Of a stretch of 64,000 bases of DNA, positions 8,551-16,977 are shown one piece after another. The stretch is from Pectobacterium brasiliense. GTDB taxonomy: Bacteria; Pseudomonadota; Gammaproteobacteria; Enterobacterales; Enterobacteriaceae. Where the stretch lies: NCBI RefSeq assembly GCF_016950255.1, contig NZ_JACGFN010000001.1:1860001-1924000 (forward strand). The letters are read 5' to 3'. Within the stretch, counting starts at the first letter, position 1, and each line of letters opens with the position of its first letter. The position numbers and the translations under genes were made by a program. The notes under the pieces were generated by a model. That model did no database searches and was not told the DNA's origin. It was given only the letters and a program-made list of their open reading frames with translations.

Positions 8551-10764
8551 TTACTGCTGAGGCTGTTGCGTTTGTGCAGATCGAAGCGCGTTGGTTACAT
8601 CCATCTGCTGGTTATGTCCCTGCGATTGAGTTTTCAGGACTAATTCAGCGTCAGCGCGGGCATTGTCTCCCTGCTTATTCTGGAAGTCTGAAAGCATTTT
8701 GAGGGCTTCGCGAATGTCTTGTTTCTGCCGGCTATCCGCCTGCGCGAGAATCTTAACCACATTAGCGGCGGCGACTTGCGCGTCGGTCTGCGCTTGGAAC
8801 GCTTTGACCTGAATCGATAGCTGCTCATTCTGCGCCTTCTGCAACTCGGCTTGGCCTTGCATAAGAATACCCTGAGCCTGAACCATTGCCGGATCTGGTT
8901 GTTCCTGTTGAGCCTGCTGAGCCTGTGCAACCATCTGCTCCTCTTCCGGTGTCTTAGGTTTGACAGCGCCAGACAGTAGCATTTGGTTTCTGTTGAACTC
9001 TTTCAGGTCGCTGATACCCTCACCGTCCATGTTATCCAGAATCATGCTGGTAACGATGTCGTGTTTCGGTGTGCCAGGCGGTAACAGCGATAGCATGTCG
9101 AGCAACGATTTCACTGTGGCATCACGCCGAGTAGCGAATGACTGACCAACATCCACTGTCACTTCGTACTTACCCTGCGATAAGTCGTTTAGCGCCACCT
9201 CTCGTCCCGATTGACGATCAACTACCGAGCCATTCAGTAGCACCATGTCATCGCTACCGTCTTCATTGACTACACGCATCGGCGCATCACTGCCGTACAC
9301 CTCGCGAGCCATGCTCAACCAGACCACACCAGCACGACGCATAGACTTAGCCATGTTGTCCATGTAGACGTATGACTGTGTATCCATACGATTGAAAATA
9401 GAATCGACGGTTTCCGAGGCCACATTGCTCGGCATGTTCTCCATCTGATTAGCGCCGGTGATTTGCTGGATGGCCGTTCCGGTGTACTGGAGTAGGCCAG
9501 CCAACGCGGGTGGCATTTGGGTAGGTGGCGTGTATCCGCTGACCTCTGCCTGTGCCACTACCTGACCGTCTTTAGAGCGCATGCTCTTCATCGGGAGATA
9601 CGCAGGGCGCTTCTTGTTACGCTCTGCCCAATGCGGAGCTAACGGGCTGGGTATGAATTCAACATCAACGATAGGAATGCCATCACCGCCAGCCTGAGTG
9701 GCGTTATCGGCAATCATCGATACCATCAGGTTTTCTAACCGCTGGGCATCCATAGCTTTAGCTGCGTGACCCTCGATGCGCTCCATGTTGTCAACGAATG
9801 AGCGACGGCCGTAGACAGGGATTAGCGGGATGTGTTCACCTGGTATGCGCTTAGGCTCTTCCAACCATTCCGCGCCGTCCATTAACCCACAGTAAACTCG
9901 GCGCTTCTTAACATCACGCTTGCCGATTTCGTCAAATCCACCTTCTGCTAACTCGTCAATGACCTCGGCTATCTGGTCACTATCGTATGTAGCTGTTTCG
10001 TTCGTGATCGGATTGCGGTATGCAGTTAGCGTGACTTTCTCAATGCGAATCTCGTAGTAACGCGCAACATAGATAGCATCTGGCGTACACCAGTCAAATT
10101 GCGTTCCTACGTCGCTCTTATCCATGCTTGCCATCAAAGCCTTTGGATACTCGGCCTTGAATGCTGCTGGCGTCATAGAGAACATCTCAAGCGCCCACAT
10201 TGCATCACTACGGTCATACTGCTTGCTGTCGAGGTCAAAGAACACGCAGGTTGCCGCGTCGTACACGGGCAATAGGCTAATGCGTCGCTGTTCGTTTGAC
10301 GGATCCATTTCGTCTTCATAGTCAGCACACATGCGGAAACAGCCGAACCCGCCAACTACAGCATCATCGAATGCGTTATCACACGCCTCACCACCTGACG
10401 TTTCCGAGTAATCAGCGCGGAACTTGCCGTTCATCTTCTCCGCAAGCTCATCCGACGCTTGCCCATCTTTCGGCCTGAACCTTACGCTAATTCGGTTCTG
10501 TCGGTACTCGCTGATAATTCGATCACACTCTCGCGCAACCTTATTCAGTTCAAATCGTGGGTAGTGCTCGAATCGCCCTTCTTCAAATGAATATCCGGCG
10601 TTCGTCGATCCTTCCCACTGCGCACCAGCGACACGAACAAACCGTTGCGCCTCGACAATCTTCTCGCGCACCTTCTGACTACCAGACCATGCTTTATCAA
10701 AGTTTGTTCTGGCCTGAACGTGCCACTTAGCCAATTTGTCAGTTGATTGTTTTTTATCTGCCAT
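8551..10764 (-). CDS. Portal protein, gp1-like
   Basis: 737 aa, near P22 gp1 (725 aa). The N-terminal wing and stem region is followed by a long Gln/Ala-rich helical C-terminus (from about residue 600), which in P22 forms the barrel that senses a full head. It is preceded by the large terminase subunit with one base between genes. It forms the dodecameric DNA channel at one capsid vertex and the docking site for terminase and gp4. Confidence 0.94.
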   Translation of the reverse strand: MADKKQSTDKLAKWHVQARTNFDKAWSGSQKVREKIVEAQRFVRVAGAQWEGSTNAGYSFEEGRFEHYPRFELNKVARECDRIISEYRQNRISVRFRPKDGQASDELAEKMNGKFRADYSETSGGEACDNAFDDAVVGGFGCFRMCADYEDEMDPSNEQRRISLLPVYDAATCVFFDLDSKQYDRSDAMWALEMFSMTPAAFKAEYPKALMASMDKSDVGTQFDWCTPDAIYVARYYEIRIEKVTLTAYRNPITNETATYDSDQIAEVIDELAEGGFDEIGKRDVKKRRVYCGLMDGAEWLEEPKRIPGEHIPLIPVYGRRSFVDNMERIEGHAAKAMDAQRLENLMVSMIADNATQAGGDGIPIVDVEFIPSPLAPHWAERNKKRPAYLPMKSMRSKDGQVVAQAEVSGYTPPTQMPPALAGLLQYTGTAIQQITGANQMENMPSNVASETVDSIFNRMDTQSYVYMDNMAKSMRRAGVVWLSMAREVYGSDAPMRVVNEDGSDDMVLLNGSVVDRQSGREVALNDLSQGKYEVTVDVGQSFATRRDATVKSLLDMLSLLPPGTPKHDIVTSMILDNMDGEGISDLKEFNRNQMLLSGAVKPKTPEEEQMVAQAQQAQQEQPDPAMVQAQGILMQGQAELQKAQNEQLSIQVKAFQAQTDAQVAAANVVKILAQADSRQKQDIREALKMLSDFQNKQGDNARADAELVLKTQSQGHNQQMDVTNALRSAQTQQPQQ

Positions 10765-10765
10765 A

Positions 10766-12184
10766 TCAGCCTACCCCACAGGGGATTGAATAGTTTGAAT
10801 AGTCCGGTTCTATCGCTACAGAAGGGCAATGCATGCACATCATCAGGGAGTCAGCTAAGTTCGGCGACGGAATGCCTAGCTTCGATTTCATCTCGACTTT
10901 CGTCATAAGCTCCAGCTTTCCATTTCCGTTGAACTTGCGCTGTATCTGCGTGAGTTCAGCAAATAGCTTTTCTAGCATCTGATCGCCTATCGCCTCTTTA
11001 TCGAAGCTCAGCATGTCGTCAGGGTTTGCGTACTCACCGTGGACTATTGCCCGATACGTCAGATAAAGCCTGTCAGCCAGCGTGTAATAGAATTGCGCTC
11101 GCTTGTTGCGGAACACGTCGCCAATGGTTCGGATGTTGTCACCATCGACCACCTCGTCGAACCATGCGCCAGCCTGATACGGGGAATCCTCATCAAACGG
11201 CGATTCACTCCCCTTAAACATCGTCACTGTTACTTTCTTGCCAGTGAATGAATCAGTTACTTGCCTGCGCAGGCCAGCGCCTAACCCATCACCGTCAAAC
11301 AAGAAGTGATCTGCTCCATCGGCAATCGCTAAATCAGTAGCCCAATCAGCACCATCGTTGACATCCAACGGTGCAGGAGGTGAAGCTATGCGCTTAACCA
11401 CTGACCCATGACGCATCGCATACCCCTTGTCATCTGGCCCTGTATCAGACGGATCGTGCGCAGCAACGATAGCGCCTTTCGCTTTCCAGCCAAGCTTGAT
11501 GTGCGCGTCAGTAGCAGCCTCTAGCCATTCACGCTTGATGATTGCCATTTCGCTTGCACTTACTGGCTCACCCAGCCAGATATGACGATACAGAGTTGGA
11601 TTGCGCCGCTTGCATTCCTCCATTTCCAAACGGAGAACTTCGGGAAAGTGCGGATTGTCCGTGTAGTTGACCGTGAGCAGGCAGATGTCATCAGGCGGCG
11701 TAACAACAAACCGTTGGTAGGTATCATCGAGAATATTTTTTGGGTTGAAACTCACCCATATTTCAGAGCCAGGCTTACGAATCGTTGGGATGAGGATATC
11801 CCACGACTCTTTTGTTACCGCCTCCGCCTCTTCAACCCAGCAAATATCAACGCCTTCGAGAGACTTTATCTTTGTCGGATTATTCTTGATGCCGTAAAAC
11901 ATGAACTCAGCGTTCGTGCCGAGGTGTCGAATCATTGAGCGCTGTATTTCGAACTCAGCCGTGTAGCCTTCGCGCTCTATCGTGTCCTCAAGCAAACGGA
12001 TCACCGAGTCGCTGATACTGTTCTGTAACTCACGCGCACACAGGATGCGGATTGATTGACGCCTTGCCGCTTCAACAATAAGTCGCGCAATTGACCATGA
12101 CTTACTACTACCTCGACCGCCCTTAGCGACCTTATAGCGATGCGCCTTAATGAACGGTCGAAAGTTAGGGTTAATCGTTGTCAT
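10766..12184 (-). CDS. terL: Terminase large subunit (packaging ATPase/nuclease), Sf6/HK620 type
   Basis: 472 aa. The Walker A region GGRGSSKSW lies near residues 22-30 and a Walker B stretch DICWVEEAEA near residue 115. C-terminal RNase H-like nuclease aspartates are seen at AAHDPSD and FDGDG. The sequence closely resembles the Sf6 gp2 motor as I remember it, including length. The enzyme cuts concatemers and pumps DNA through the portal. It overlaps the small subunit by four bases. Confidence 0.96.
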   Translation of the reverse strand: MTTINPNFRPFIKAHRYKVAKGGRGSSKSWSIARLIVEAARRQSIRILCARELQNSISDSVIRLLEDTIEREGYTAEFEIQRSMIRHLGTNAEFMFYGIKNNPTKIKSLEGVDICWVEEAEAVTKESWDILIPTIRKPGSEIWVSFNPKNILDDTYQRFVVTPPDDICLLTVNYTDNPHFPEVLRLEMEECKRRNPTLYRHIWLGEPVSASEMAIIKREWLEAATDAHIKLGWKAKGAIVAAHDPSDTGPDDKGYAMRHGSVVKRIASPPAPLDVNDGADWATDLAIADGADHFLFDGDGLGAGLRRQVTDSFTGKKVTVTMFKGSESPFDEDSPYQAGAWFDEVVDGDNIRTIGDVFRNKRAQFYYTLADRLYLTYRAIVHGEYANPDDMLSFDKEAIGDQMLEKLFAELTQIQRKFNGNGKLELMTKVEMKSKLGIPSPNLADSLMMCMHCPSVAIEPDYSNYSIPCGVG

Positions 12185-12642
12185 TTTTCGAATAGCGTAC
12201 CCATCGGTGAGGTTTCAATTTTAATAGCGCCGCCGTCCTTACCCGTCACCTCATGATCTTGCTTATCGCGCCATTTATCCTTCTGCCTGTTTTTGAGCCA
12301 GAAGATCGCAGCGGCGGTATCTGGTGGGTAATGCTTCTCAAGCGGCGTTTCAACAATCTTGTTGTCAATCACGCGAATATCCACGTCTGGAGCAATGAAC
12401 CCCATAGCTCGTTGGTAGAGGCGATCAGCAACCTCGCCATCGGCTATTTGCTTGCCTCTTTTTATGGACTCTAAAAACTCATAGTGAACGAGTTTCCAGT
12501 TGTTGATTGTTGCTTCGCTCACCTCAAAGAATTCGGCAAGCCCTTTATCAGTCGCGCCCAACAAGCATAATTTTCTCGCCTGCTCGGCAAACTCTTCACG
12601 ATAGGCCGATGGGCGACCGCCTTTGTTTTTCTCAGTCGCCAT
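12181..12642 (-). CDS. Terminase small subunit
   Basis: 153 aa. The N-terminal helix-turn-helix (GGRPSAYREEFAEQ, then KGLAEFFEVSEATINNWK at about residues 35-52) is the DNA-recognition part. The C-terminus (KNRQKDKWRDKQ and acidic tail) is typical of oligomerising TerS that recruits the large subunit. It overlaps TerL (ATGA-type). A pac site is usually inside or near this gene in P22-like phages; I cannot place it. Confidence 0.92.
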   Translation of the reverse strand: MATEKNKGGRPSAYREEFAEQARKLCLLGATDKGLAEFFEVSEATINNWKLVHYEFLESIKRGKQIADGEVADRLYQRAMGFIAPDVDIRVIDNKIVETPLEKHYPPDTAAAIFWLKNRQKDKWRDKQDHEVTGKDGGAIKIETSPMGTLFEK

Positions 12643-12652
12643 AGTTACCCTC

Positions 12653-12919
12653 TCAGAAAAGTGTCAGCGCTTCTTTAGCGTCCTGAATCGCCTTGAATGT
12701 ACGGGCCACAACTTCACGCTCAGTCGTTGCCAGCTTGTACTGGTCTTTGAACAGCTCCAGCTTAAGCAAGTCGTCACCGACAAATTCAATTGCCGCTTGT
12801 GCTGCTGCCGTGTCGTTCATGACGAGGCGCAACAGTTCGAGACGAGTTGATTGCTGTGCAGTGAGTGATGGTTGAATGCTGGATGCTGTGCCTACGATTC
12901 CGCTTGTTGATTCGGTCAT
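12653..12919 (-). CDS. Hypothetical phage protein upstream of terminase
   Basis: 88 aa, helical, Ala/Leu-rich, no cysteine. It begins MTESTSGIVGT and ends KEALTLF. It is placed between a strong terminator and the terminase genes, the position of small conserved packaging-region proteins in Sf6-like phages. I do not recognise a function. Confidence 0.7.
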   Translation of the reverse strand: MTESTSGIVGTASSIQPSLTAQQSTRLELLRLVMNDTAAAQAAIEFVGDDLLKLELFKDQYKLATTEREVVARTFKAIQDAKEALTLF

Positions 12920-12936
12920 TTAGAACAATCCTCTAG

Positions 12937-12974
12937 ATAAAAAAATACCGCATCGGGAATTACCGATACGGCAT
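12937..12974 (-). terminator. Intrinsic terminator upstream of the packaging genes
   Basis: Minus strand: 12-bp stem (ATGCCGTATCGG with its partner, two G-U pairs), six-base loop, then seven T. It would stop transcripts from the lysis region unless polymerase is Q-modified. Confidence 0.75.
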
Positions 12975-13033
12975 GGGATGAAACCTATATAAAACTCTGT
13001 CAATGCCACCATTCAGGCAGCATTTGCAGAATA

Positions 13034-13285
13034 TTATAATATCGATGTTTTGATTTTTGTCTGTATGTTGGCGTTAGCTCTTTTCCACTGCTCTTCGGCG
13101 CTATCAGTACTGTGATTTACATTAACTTTCGCCAGTCCAGCCATCTTTTCCGCATAATCAATAGCCGCTTGCTTGCCGTTGTGTCCGAATCGCTCAAACC
13201 GACCTACTGTAGTAAGTCCTGTCTTTTCATATGCGGTCCATGACATCCTTTGGATATCATAAATAACATCCCACTCATTGCTCAT
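13034..13285 (-). CDS. Hypothetical phage protein
   Basis: 83 aa from ATG 13285 (MSNEWDVIYDIQ), preceded by a GAGG-like site and located just after the stop of the neighbouring gene; an in-frame start 22 codons earlier would overlap that gene. Rich in Lys, Asn and Ala, with no motif I recognise. Confidence 0.6.
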   Translation of the reverse strand: MSNEWDVIYDIQRMSWTAYEKTGLTTVGRFERFGHNGKQAAIDYAEKMAGLAKVNVNHSTDSAEEQWKRANANIQTKIKTSIL

Positions 13286-13286
13286 A

Positions 13287-13559
13287 TCAACCTCGCCTGC
13301 TACTGGGTGACTTGCGCAATTTCCACTCTTCAGCGTGCGCCAACTTTCCAACCTCGGTGAGAGAGTAGTATTGCTCTAAGCTATGGTATCCGCCGTTATT
13401 GTCTGCGTCATAGAAGTCCACAGACAGGTAGCCGCGCTCAATGAGAGAGTGAACCATTAAAATCTGATCATCGCTGATATCTGACCCAGCAATTCTTTCT
13501 TTTTTTAACTGAAGGATTTGATTAAAAAAATACAATTCCCTTCCAGATGGCTTTTCCAT
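13287..13559 (-). CDS. Hypothetical phage protein, winged-helix-like
   Basis: 90 aa. Alternating helices and a final basic RKSPSSRRG tail; the segment ILMVHSLIERGYLSVDFYDADNNGGYHSLEQYYSLTEVG (about residues 28-67) reads in part like a small winged-helix domain. Function unknown. Its stop lies one base from the next gene. Confidence 0.6.
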   Translation of the reverse strand: MEKPSGRELYFFNQILQLKKERIAGSDISDDQILMVHSLIERGYLSVDFYDADNNGGYHSLEQYYSLTEVGKLAHAEEWKLRKSPSSRRG

Positions 13560-13698
13560 CCCAACCTCGTCTAAGTTGTCGTCATCGATAAATGCATGGC
13601 AGGCGGTGACGATGCCGCTTTTCGACTGGCCTGTCTAGCCACGCATTGATTATACATTCGAAATATCGAGCACCCTCGGGAGAATGCTCTGGATTTCG

Positions 13699-13893
13699 TC
13701 AGAAAGAAGCGATGCGCAGATTCAGAATTTCCAGATATGAACTCATCGCACCCACTTGCGCCATCAATAATCCCTGCTGGGTCGCATCCAGACCGGCAAA
13801 GATTGGGCTTTGGGCAATGAATGAGTTCAGTTTGGTTATCTTGTCTTCCAGATCGGTTTGTTCGTCAACTACGCGTTGTTGGTGAGGTTGCAT
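13699..13893 (-). CDS. Small conserved phage helical protein
   Basis: 64 aa, nearly all helix: QRVVDEQTDLEDKITKLNSFI then LDATQQGLLMAQVGAMSSYLEIL. I recall closely similar 60-70 aa proteins (VVDE.. and ..FAGL.. motifs) in many lambdoid and Mu-like phages, without known function. It lies between the lysis genes and the packaging genes. Confidence 0.75.
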   Translation of the reverse strand: MQPHQQRVVDEQTDLEDKITKLNSFIAQSPIFAGLDATQQGLLMAQVGAMSSYLEILNLRIASF

Positions 13894-14044
13894 GGTTATT
13901 CCTTCGGGTGGGGGTATTGGTTTATTCGCAGCATTGCCGCGTCTCTCGACGTTGCGCCGCCACTTCCCGTCTATTTCCGGGCCGCCAAGATGTGATCACA
14001 CTCCTTACGGGGTTACACAATCTGATCCTTGTCGGGAGGATTCT

Positions 14045-14167
14045 TTATGAGAATGAAACGGAGATATGTCCCAGCAGCCATAACAAGAATTCGATAACTC
14101 CCCATCCCGCCACGGCGCAAATAACCGCGAATATGATGATCATGCCGTCAAAGCTGCTACCGTACAT
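14045..14167 (-). CDS. 40-aa single-span membrane protein after Rz
   Basis: Frame ATG 14167 to TAA 14045, 40 aa (MYGSSFDGMIIIFAVICAVAG at its start is one hydrophobic span, continued by WGVIEFLLWLL). It is preceded by a good AGGA site six bases upstream. It begins just after the Rz stop, so it is probably a late lysis-region gene. Too short for family assignment; an accessory lysis or exclusion micropeptide are possibilities. Confidence 0.5.
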   Translation of the reverse strand: MYGSSFDGMIIIFAVICAVAGWGVIEFLLWLLGHISVSFS

Positions 14168-14176
14168 GCTGCATCC

Positions 14177-14605
14177 TCATTTCAAGCACTGATCACGGAC
14201 GTACTCTTGCAGGCCGGTCAGTTGCTTTGTGATGGTTTCGATTCCAGCTCTGTGAAGGAAATAATCCCGTTCAGCGTCTGAAGTAAGTCGGGTGGCGGTT
14301 GCATCATCCATGCCGGGGGTGGCGGTGGCTTGCTTGACGACGTTGACGCGCAACCCGCACTTGCCAGCAGCAACACAGCGCTGCAAATCATCAAGCTTGC
14401 TTTTAGCATCTGCGAGTTCTCCAGTGTATTTAGCATCAAGATCCGCAACATCACGCTGGCGGGTTTGCATGTCGGTGATGGTTTCTTTCGCCTGGCTCAA
14501 ATCGTGATCGGCTTTGCTGTATGCGTCGTGGTAGTAGTAGACACCGAATGACAGCGCAGCAATGAGAGCAAGAAGAACGGCGATTACTGTAGCCCTGATA
14601 GACAT
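14177..14605 (-). CDS. Rz-type inner-membrane spanin
   Basis: 142 aa. An N-terminal signal anchor (residues 5-25, hydrophobic) is followed by a charged periplasmic coiled coil (about 28-80) and a helical C-terminus. This is the layout of lambda/P22 Rz, which joins with Rz1 lipoprotein to fuse inner and outer membranes at the last lysis step. It overlaps the endolysin 3' end by 22 bases and contains the Rz1 frame nested inside. Confidence 0.88.
   Translation of the reverse strand: MSIRATVIAVLLALIAALSFGVYYYHDAYSKADHDLSQAKETITDMQTRQRDVADLDAKYTGELADAKSKLDDLQRCVAAGKCGLRVNVVKQATATPGMDDATATRLTSDAERDYFLHRAGIETITKQLTGLQEYVRDQCLK
14218..14409 (-). CDS. Rz1-type outer-membrane spanin lipoprotein, nested in Rz
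   Basis: 63 aa from ATG 14409 in a different frame inside Rz. It has a signal peptide MLKASLMICSAVLLLASAGC with a lipobox ending at Cys20. The mature part is proline-rich (SKPPPPPAWMMQPPP), exactly as expected for Rz1. Another in-frame ATG at 14436 is possible. The embedded arrangement is the classic lambda Rz/Rz1 layout. Confidence 0.88.
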   Translation of the reverse strand: MLKASLMICSAVLLLASAGCASTSSSKPPPPPAWMMQPPPDLLQTLNGIISFTELESKPSQSN

Positions 14606-15063
14606 AGCTCACGCTCCACCGCTCGGCGGTCAGTTAATCCACGCCAGACCTTACCACCTGCTTTGTCCCATCGCTTTAGCTCGTCACATGCTTCGGATGT
14701 GTCGCCAGCGTTCAGTTTACGCAGCATCGTTGAACGATTTAACGCACCAATACCGATGTTGTATGTGAACGATATCAATGCGGCTTTCCGCATATCAGTC
14801 ATCGGAACCTTTACGGCTTTATCTACAGCAGTAGCAGCAGGCGCGATGTGCTTAACGAGTAACGCGTCACATTCTGTTGCTGTGTAAGTTTTCCCGATCT
14901 TCACATCTTGGCCAGTTATTCCGTCGCATACTGTGGGAACGCCGGCGACGTCATAGTAAACGGTGTATGAACGCCCTTCATGCCACTGAATTAATACAGT
15001 AGCAATGGCGATAGCTCCACCAGCAGCAGCGCCGGCTATCTTTTTTCGTAGAGATGAATTCAT
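14584..15063 (-). CDS. Endolysin, SAR-type lysozyme (glycoside hydrolase 24)
   Basis: 159 aa. Residues 8-25 form a weakly hydrophobic Ala/Gly-rich signal-anchor-release segment. The catalytic triad of T4-type lysozymes is visible as E29 (HEG), D38 and T44 with the usual 8- and 5-residue spacing. It cleaves peptidoglycan after release of the anchor. It begins right after the holin stop and overlaps Rz at its end. Confidence 0.94.
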   Translation of the reverse strand: MNSSLRKKIAGAAAGGAIAIATVLIQWHEGRSYTVYYDVAGVPTVCDGITGQDVKIGKTYTATECDALLVKHIAPAATAVDKAVKVPMTDMRKAALISFTYNIGIGALNRSTMLRKLNAGDTSEACDELKRWDKAGGKVWRGLTDRRAVERELCLSGLQ

Positions 15064-15347
15064 CAGTCACTAATCCTTTTCATAAGCTCAGCAACTGACT
15101 CGGTACTTTCCGGATTAGGATTCTTTGATGATAGATAGTCAGATAACATCTTCGTGCGCCGCTCATCTTCTTTTCTTTCTCTGTAAGCATCGATGCGTCC
15201 GCTTATGAACGAGAAGACAGATACGGCAGCACCAACAGCGCCAAAGAAAATGAAAATCAAATCCTGAGTAGCAATACCGGCAGCGGATCCAACTGCGGCG
15301 ATCCACGCGAAAAGTTGAGTAACTACATTTCCCGGCTGATCATTCAT
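15063..15347 (-). CDS. Probable holin
   Basis: 94 aa from ATG 15347 (MNDQPGNVVTQLF), which overlaps the upstream stop as ATGA. Two hydrophobic spans (about residues 10-30 and 33-55) are followed by a charged cytoplasmic tail (RERKEDERRTK). This is the topology of class II holins, which permeabilise the inner membrane at a set time. It stands directly before the endolysin. Confidence 0.8.
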   Translation of the reverse strand: MNDQPGNVVTQLFAWIAAVGSAAGIATQDLIFIFFGAVGAAVSVFSFISGRIDAYRERKEDERRTKMLSDYLSSKNPNPESTESVAELMKRISD

Positions 15348-15667
15348 TTTGTAATCCTGCATACTCTCGCACCCACGTCAGAACCACCGAGACCATTCAC
15401 ATAGTCACGGTCGTTTTCGCAGAGAACCCGCAGTGCACCAATCTGAGCACCCCAAGCATCCCGCTTCCACGTTTCTACCGTGGAGATCACGTCATCATCG
15501 CTCTTTGCATTGATGAGTCCGTATGAGACTACAGAGCGAGGGTATGCATATGCAGCAGAGTTAATGCGGGAGTTAATTTCAGCGCCAGCCCATGACAGGA
15601 ACACCAGCGCAAGCAGCCACGGGGATGAGCTAACGAACCCCGCTTTAAGAAATTCAGGTATCTTCAA
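15344..15667 (-). CDS. Membrane protein at head of lysis cassette (possible second holin/antiholin)
   Basis: About 107 aa if it starts at TTG 15667, which has GGGAGA five bases upstream. A longer frame from ATG 15751 begins inside a terminator hairpin and is unlikely. One hydrophobic span (SSPWLLALVFLSWAGAEI, about residues 13-30) is followed by a soluble part with two cysteines. The role is unknown; position suggests a lysis regulator. Start choice is uncertain. Confidence 0.6.
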   Translation of the reverse strand: MKIPEFLKAGFVSSSPWLLALVFLSWAGAEINSRINSAAYAYPRSVVSYGLINAKSDDDVISTVETWKRDAWGAQIGALRVLCENDRDYVNGLGGSDVGARVCRITK

Positions 15668-15695
15668 AGGGATTCTCCCGTTTGCTGTGAGAAAT

Positions 15696-15757
15696 AAAAA
15701 AGGCCACGCAATAGCGCAGCCTGAAATAGAAAAGCCCCTGCATTTCTGCAAGGGCTT
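15696..15757 (-). terminator. Tandem terminators in the late leader
   Basis: Two hairpins on the minus strand. One, 15732-15757, is AAGCCC...GGGCTT with an inner TGCA/TGCA stem followed by TTTTCTATTT. The second, 15702-15721, is an 8-bp stem with a TATT loop followed by TTTTTTATTT. They lie between the late promoter and the first lysis gene, as the Q-dependent leader terminator does in lambdoid phages. Confidence 0.75.
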
Positions 15758-15759
15758 GA

Positions 15760-16128
15760 ATGTGTGTGGCGTCTGGCACTGAAATCCAGATTATCGACCC
15801 CGGCTACTGACTGAAATTCAGTATGTGAACTCGCCTCGTGTGTCGAAGGGGCATTTCTTTCCGCGCATCAGCCTGCGCATTCACCACAACGGTCAGCTCA
15901 CTGAATGCATTACTGGGGAGTAATACTGCTGCGTGGGTTGGACTATGAATCCGTCACGCCAATGAGCTTACCTGTTGTGAGCAGACCTCTCAGCCTGCAT
16001 GGCGGGAGTAGCAATCCGAAGATGAACATACCCGCTTGACGGTTAAATGGTGAGCGCCGCCTCGTTTATCTCACCACCAAAAATACTGCCGCAGCAACTT
16101 AAGAGTCACTAACGGCATCTTAGGTTTA
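15760..16128 (-). ncRNA. Untranslated late leader (6S-like) between late promoter and tandem terminators
   Basis: About 370 bases with no convincing gene on either strand. Bounded by the predicted late promoter at 16129-16157 and terminators at 15696-15757, it should be made as a short terminated RNA when Q is absent. It includes two similar blocks ACTGAAAT-C/T-CAG (15778-15820). I looked for a tRNA and found none. Confidence 0.45.
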
Positions 16129-16157
16129 AGTATGGGTAAATGGGTAAACGGTGTCAA
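16129..16157 (-). promoter_or_regulatory. Predicted phage late promoter (pR'-like)
   Basis: Minus strand: -35 TTGACA (16157-16152), 17-base spacer, -10 CATACT (16134-16129). It is placed seven bases after the Q stop, as in lambda. The spacer contains an 8-bp tandem repeat TTTACCCA TTTACCCA. Confidence 0.7.
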
Positions 16158-16163
16158 GCCATT

Positions 16164-16655
16164 TCATGCAACATGTTTAATTTTCTCGACACGTTTACGA
16201 CTTTTAAACGCATTTTGTAGAGGGGTATAGAGAATATACAGACTGGCAGACAGCACCTGAGCAACTTCCTTCCGTAGAGTTTCCTCTGATGGCTTACGCC
16301 ACCCTTCACCCAATCTTCCTTTATCGATTTTGCGTGGCCTTGCAGCCTTGTGATAGTACGATGCAATGGCTCGCTTAGATGATCCGTGAGCGTAGTAACT
16401 GAGAAGAATACCGAGCGCCCTTGTGTCAATGCGCATGACGGAATCTACGACCTGAGAAATCAACATCCCGTCATCATCGTTACACATGGGCCTGCTCATC
16501 ACCCTGCTCGGCTCTACCCTTTCCATAAATTGCGCTATCATGCTGCTTTGTCGTTTCTCCAGTCGACCTGAATATACCCACGCGCCCCACAACTCTAACC
16601 AGCCATTGATCCATCTATGTTGGTCATCGGTAAGATTCAGCTCAGCTATTGCCAT
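16164..16655 (-). CDS. Late antitermination protein Q
   Basis: 163 aa from ATG 16655, chosen for the strong GGAGGAAGA site directly upstream; an in-frame start eight codons earlier lacks one. The sequence (LTDDQHRWINGWLELWGAWVYSGR at the start; C-terminal KRAIASYYHKAARPRKI) belongs, from memory, to the phage antitermination Q/DUF1133 group. It would modify polymerase at the late promoter so that it reads through the leader terminators into lysis and structural genes. Confidence 0.85.
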   Translation of the reverse strand: MAIAELNLTDDQHRWINGWLELWGAWVYSGRLEKRQSSMIAQFMERVEPSRVMSRPMCNDDDGMLISQVVDSVMRIDTRALGILLSYYAHGSSKRAIASYYHKAARPRKIDKGRLGEGWRKPSEETLRKEVAQVLSASLYILYTPLQNAFKSRKRVEKIKHVA

Positions 16656-16761
16656 TCTTCCTCCGCTTCGGATTAGCATCCCATGACTGGATATGTGTAG
16701 GTGCTGGATATGGAGTGATTGGGGTGAAGAGAGTTAGAATGTAGCCAATTAATCTCGGCAT
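16642..16761 (-). CDS. 39-aa nin-region peptide overlapping Q
   Basis: Frame ATG 16761 to TGA 16642. A perfect GGAGG stands seven bases upstream. The sequence starts MPRLIGYILTLFTPITPYPA (hydrophobic N-terminus) and ends with a basic KRRKNGNS tail. It overlaps the Q start by 14 bases. I recall similar small proteins before Q in other lambdoids. Function unknown. Confidence 0.6.
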   Translation of the reverse strand: MPRLIGYILTLFTPITPYPAPTHIQSWDANPKRRKNGNS

Positions 16762-16973
16762 GATTGAACCTCCACCGAGAATATTCGGCGCGCCATTTCT
16801 GAATAGGCATTCCCAACCACCTCTTCCAGATTCGTGGGTTTATTCAGCGAGTACCGATTAATGATCTCCCGCCGCTGCTCGTTCTTCCGCGCTATAGCTT
16901 GCTCATGCTCTGCTATTTCACGTTCGAGCTGAATAAGCTCTGATGTTGCGTATGCTGGGATTTGATGTGTCAT
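16749..16973 (-). CDS. Hypothetical coiled-coil protein
   Basis: 74 aa. Residues 10-45 form a charged heptad helix (LIQLEREIAEHEQAIARKN). Located in the nin region between NinG-side genes and Q. No function recognised. Confidence 0.65.
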   Translation of the reverse strand: MTHQIPAYATSELIQLEREIAEHEQAIARKNEQRREIINRYSLNKPTNLEEVVGNAYSEMARRIFSVEVQSCRD

Positions 16974-16977
16974 GCTG

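Noticed and set aside
15760..16128. tRNA gene in the late leader
   Set aside because: No acceptor/T-loop pattern or CCA-compatible cloverleaf could be built on either strand.
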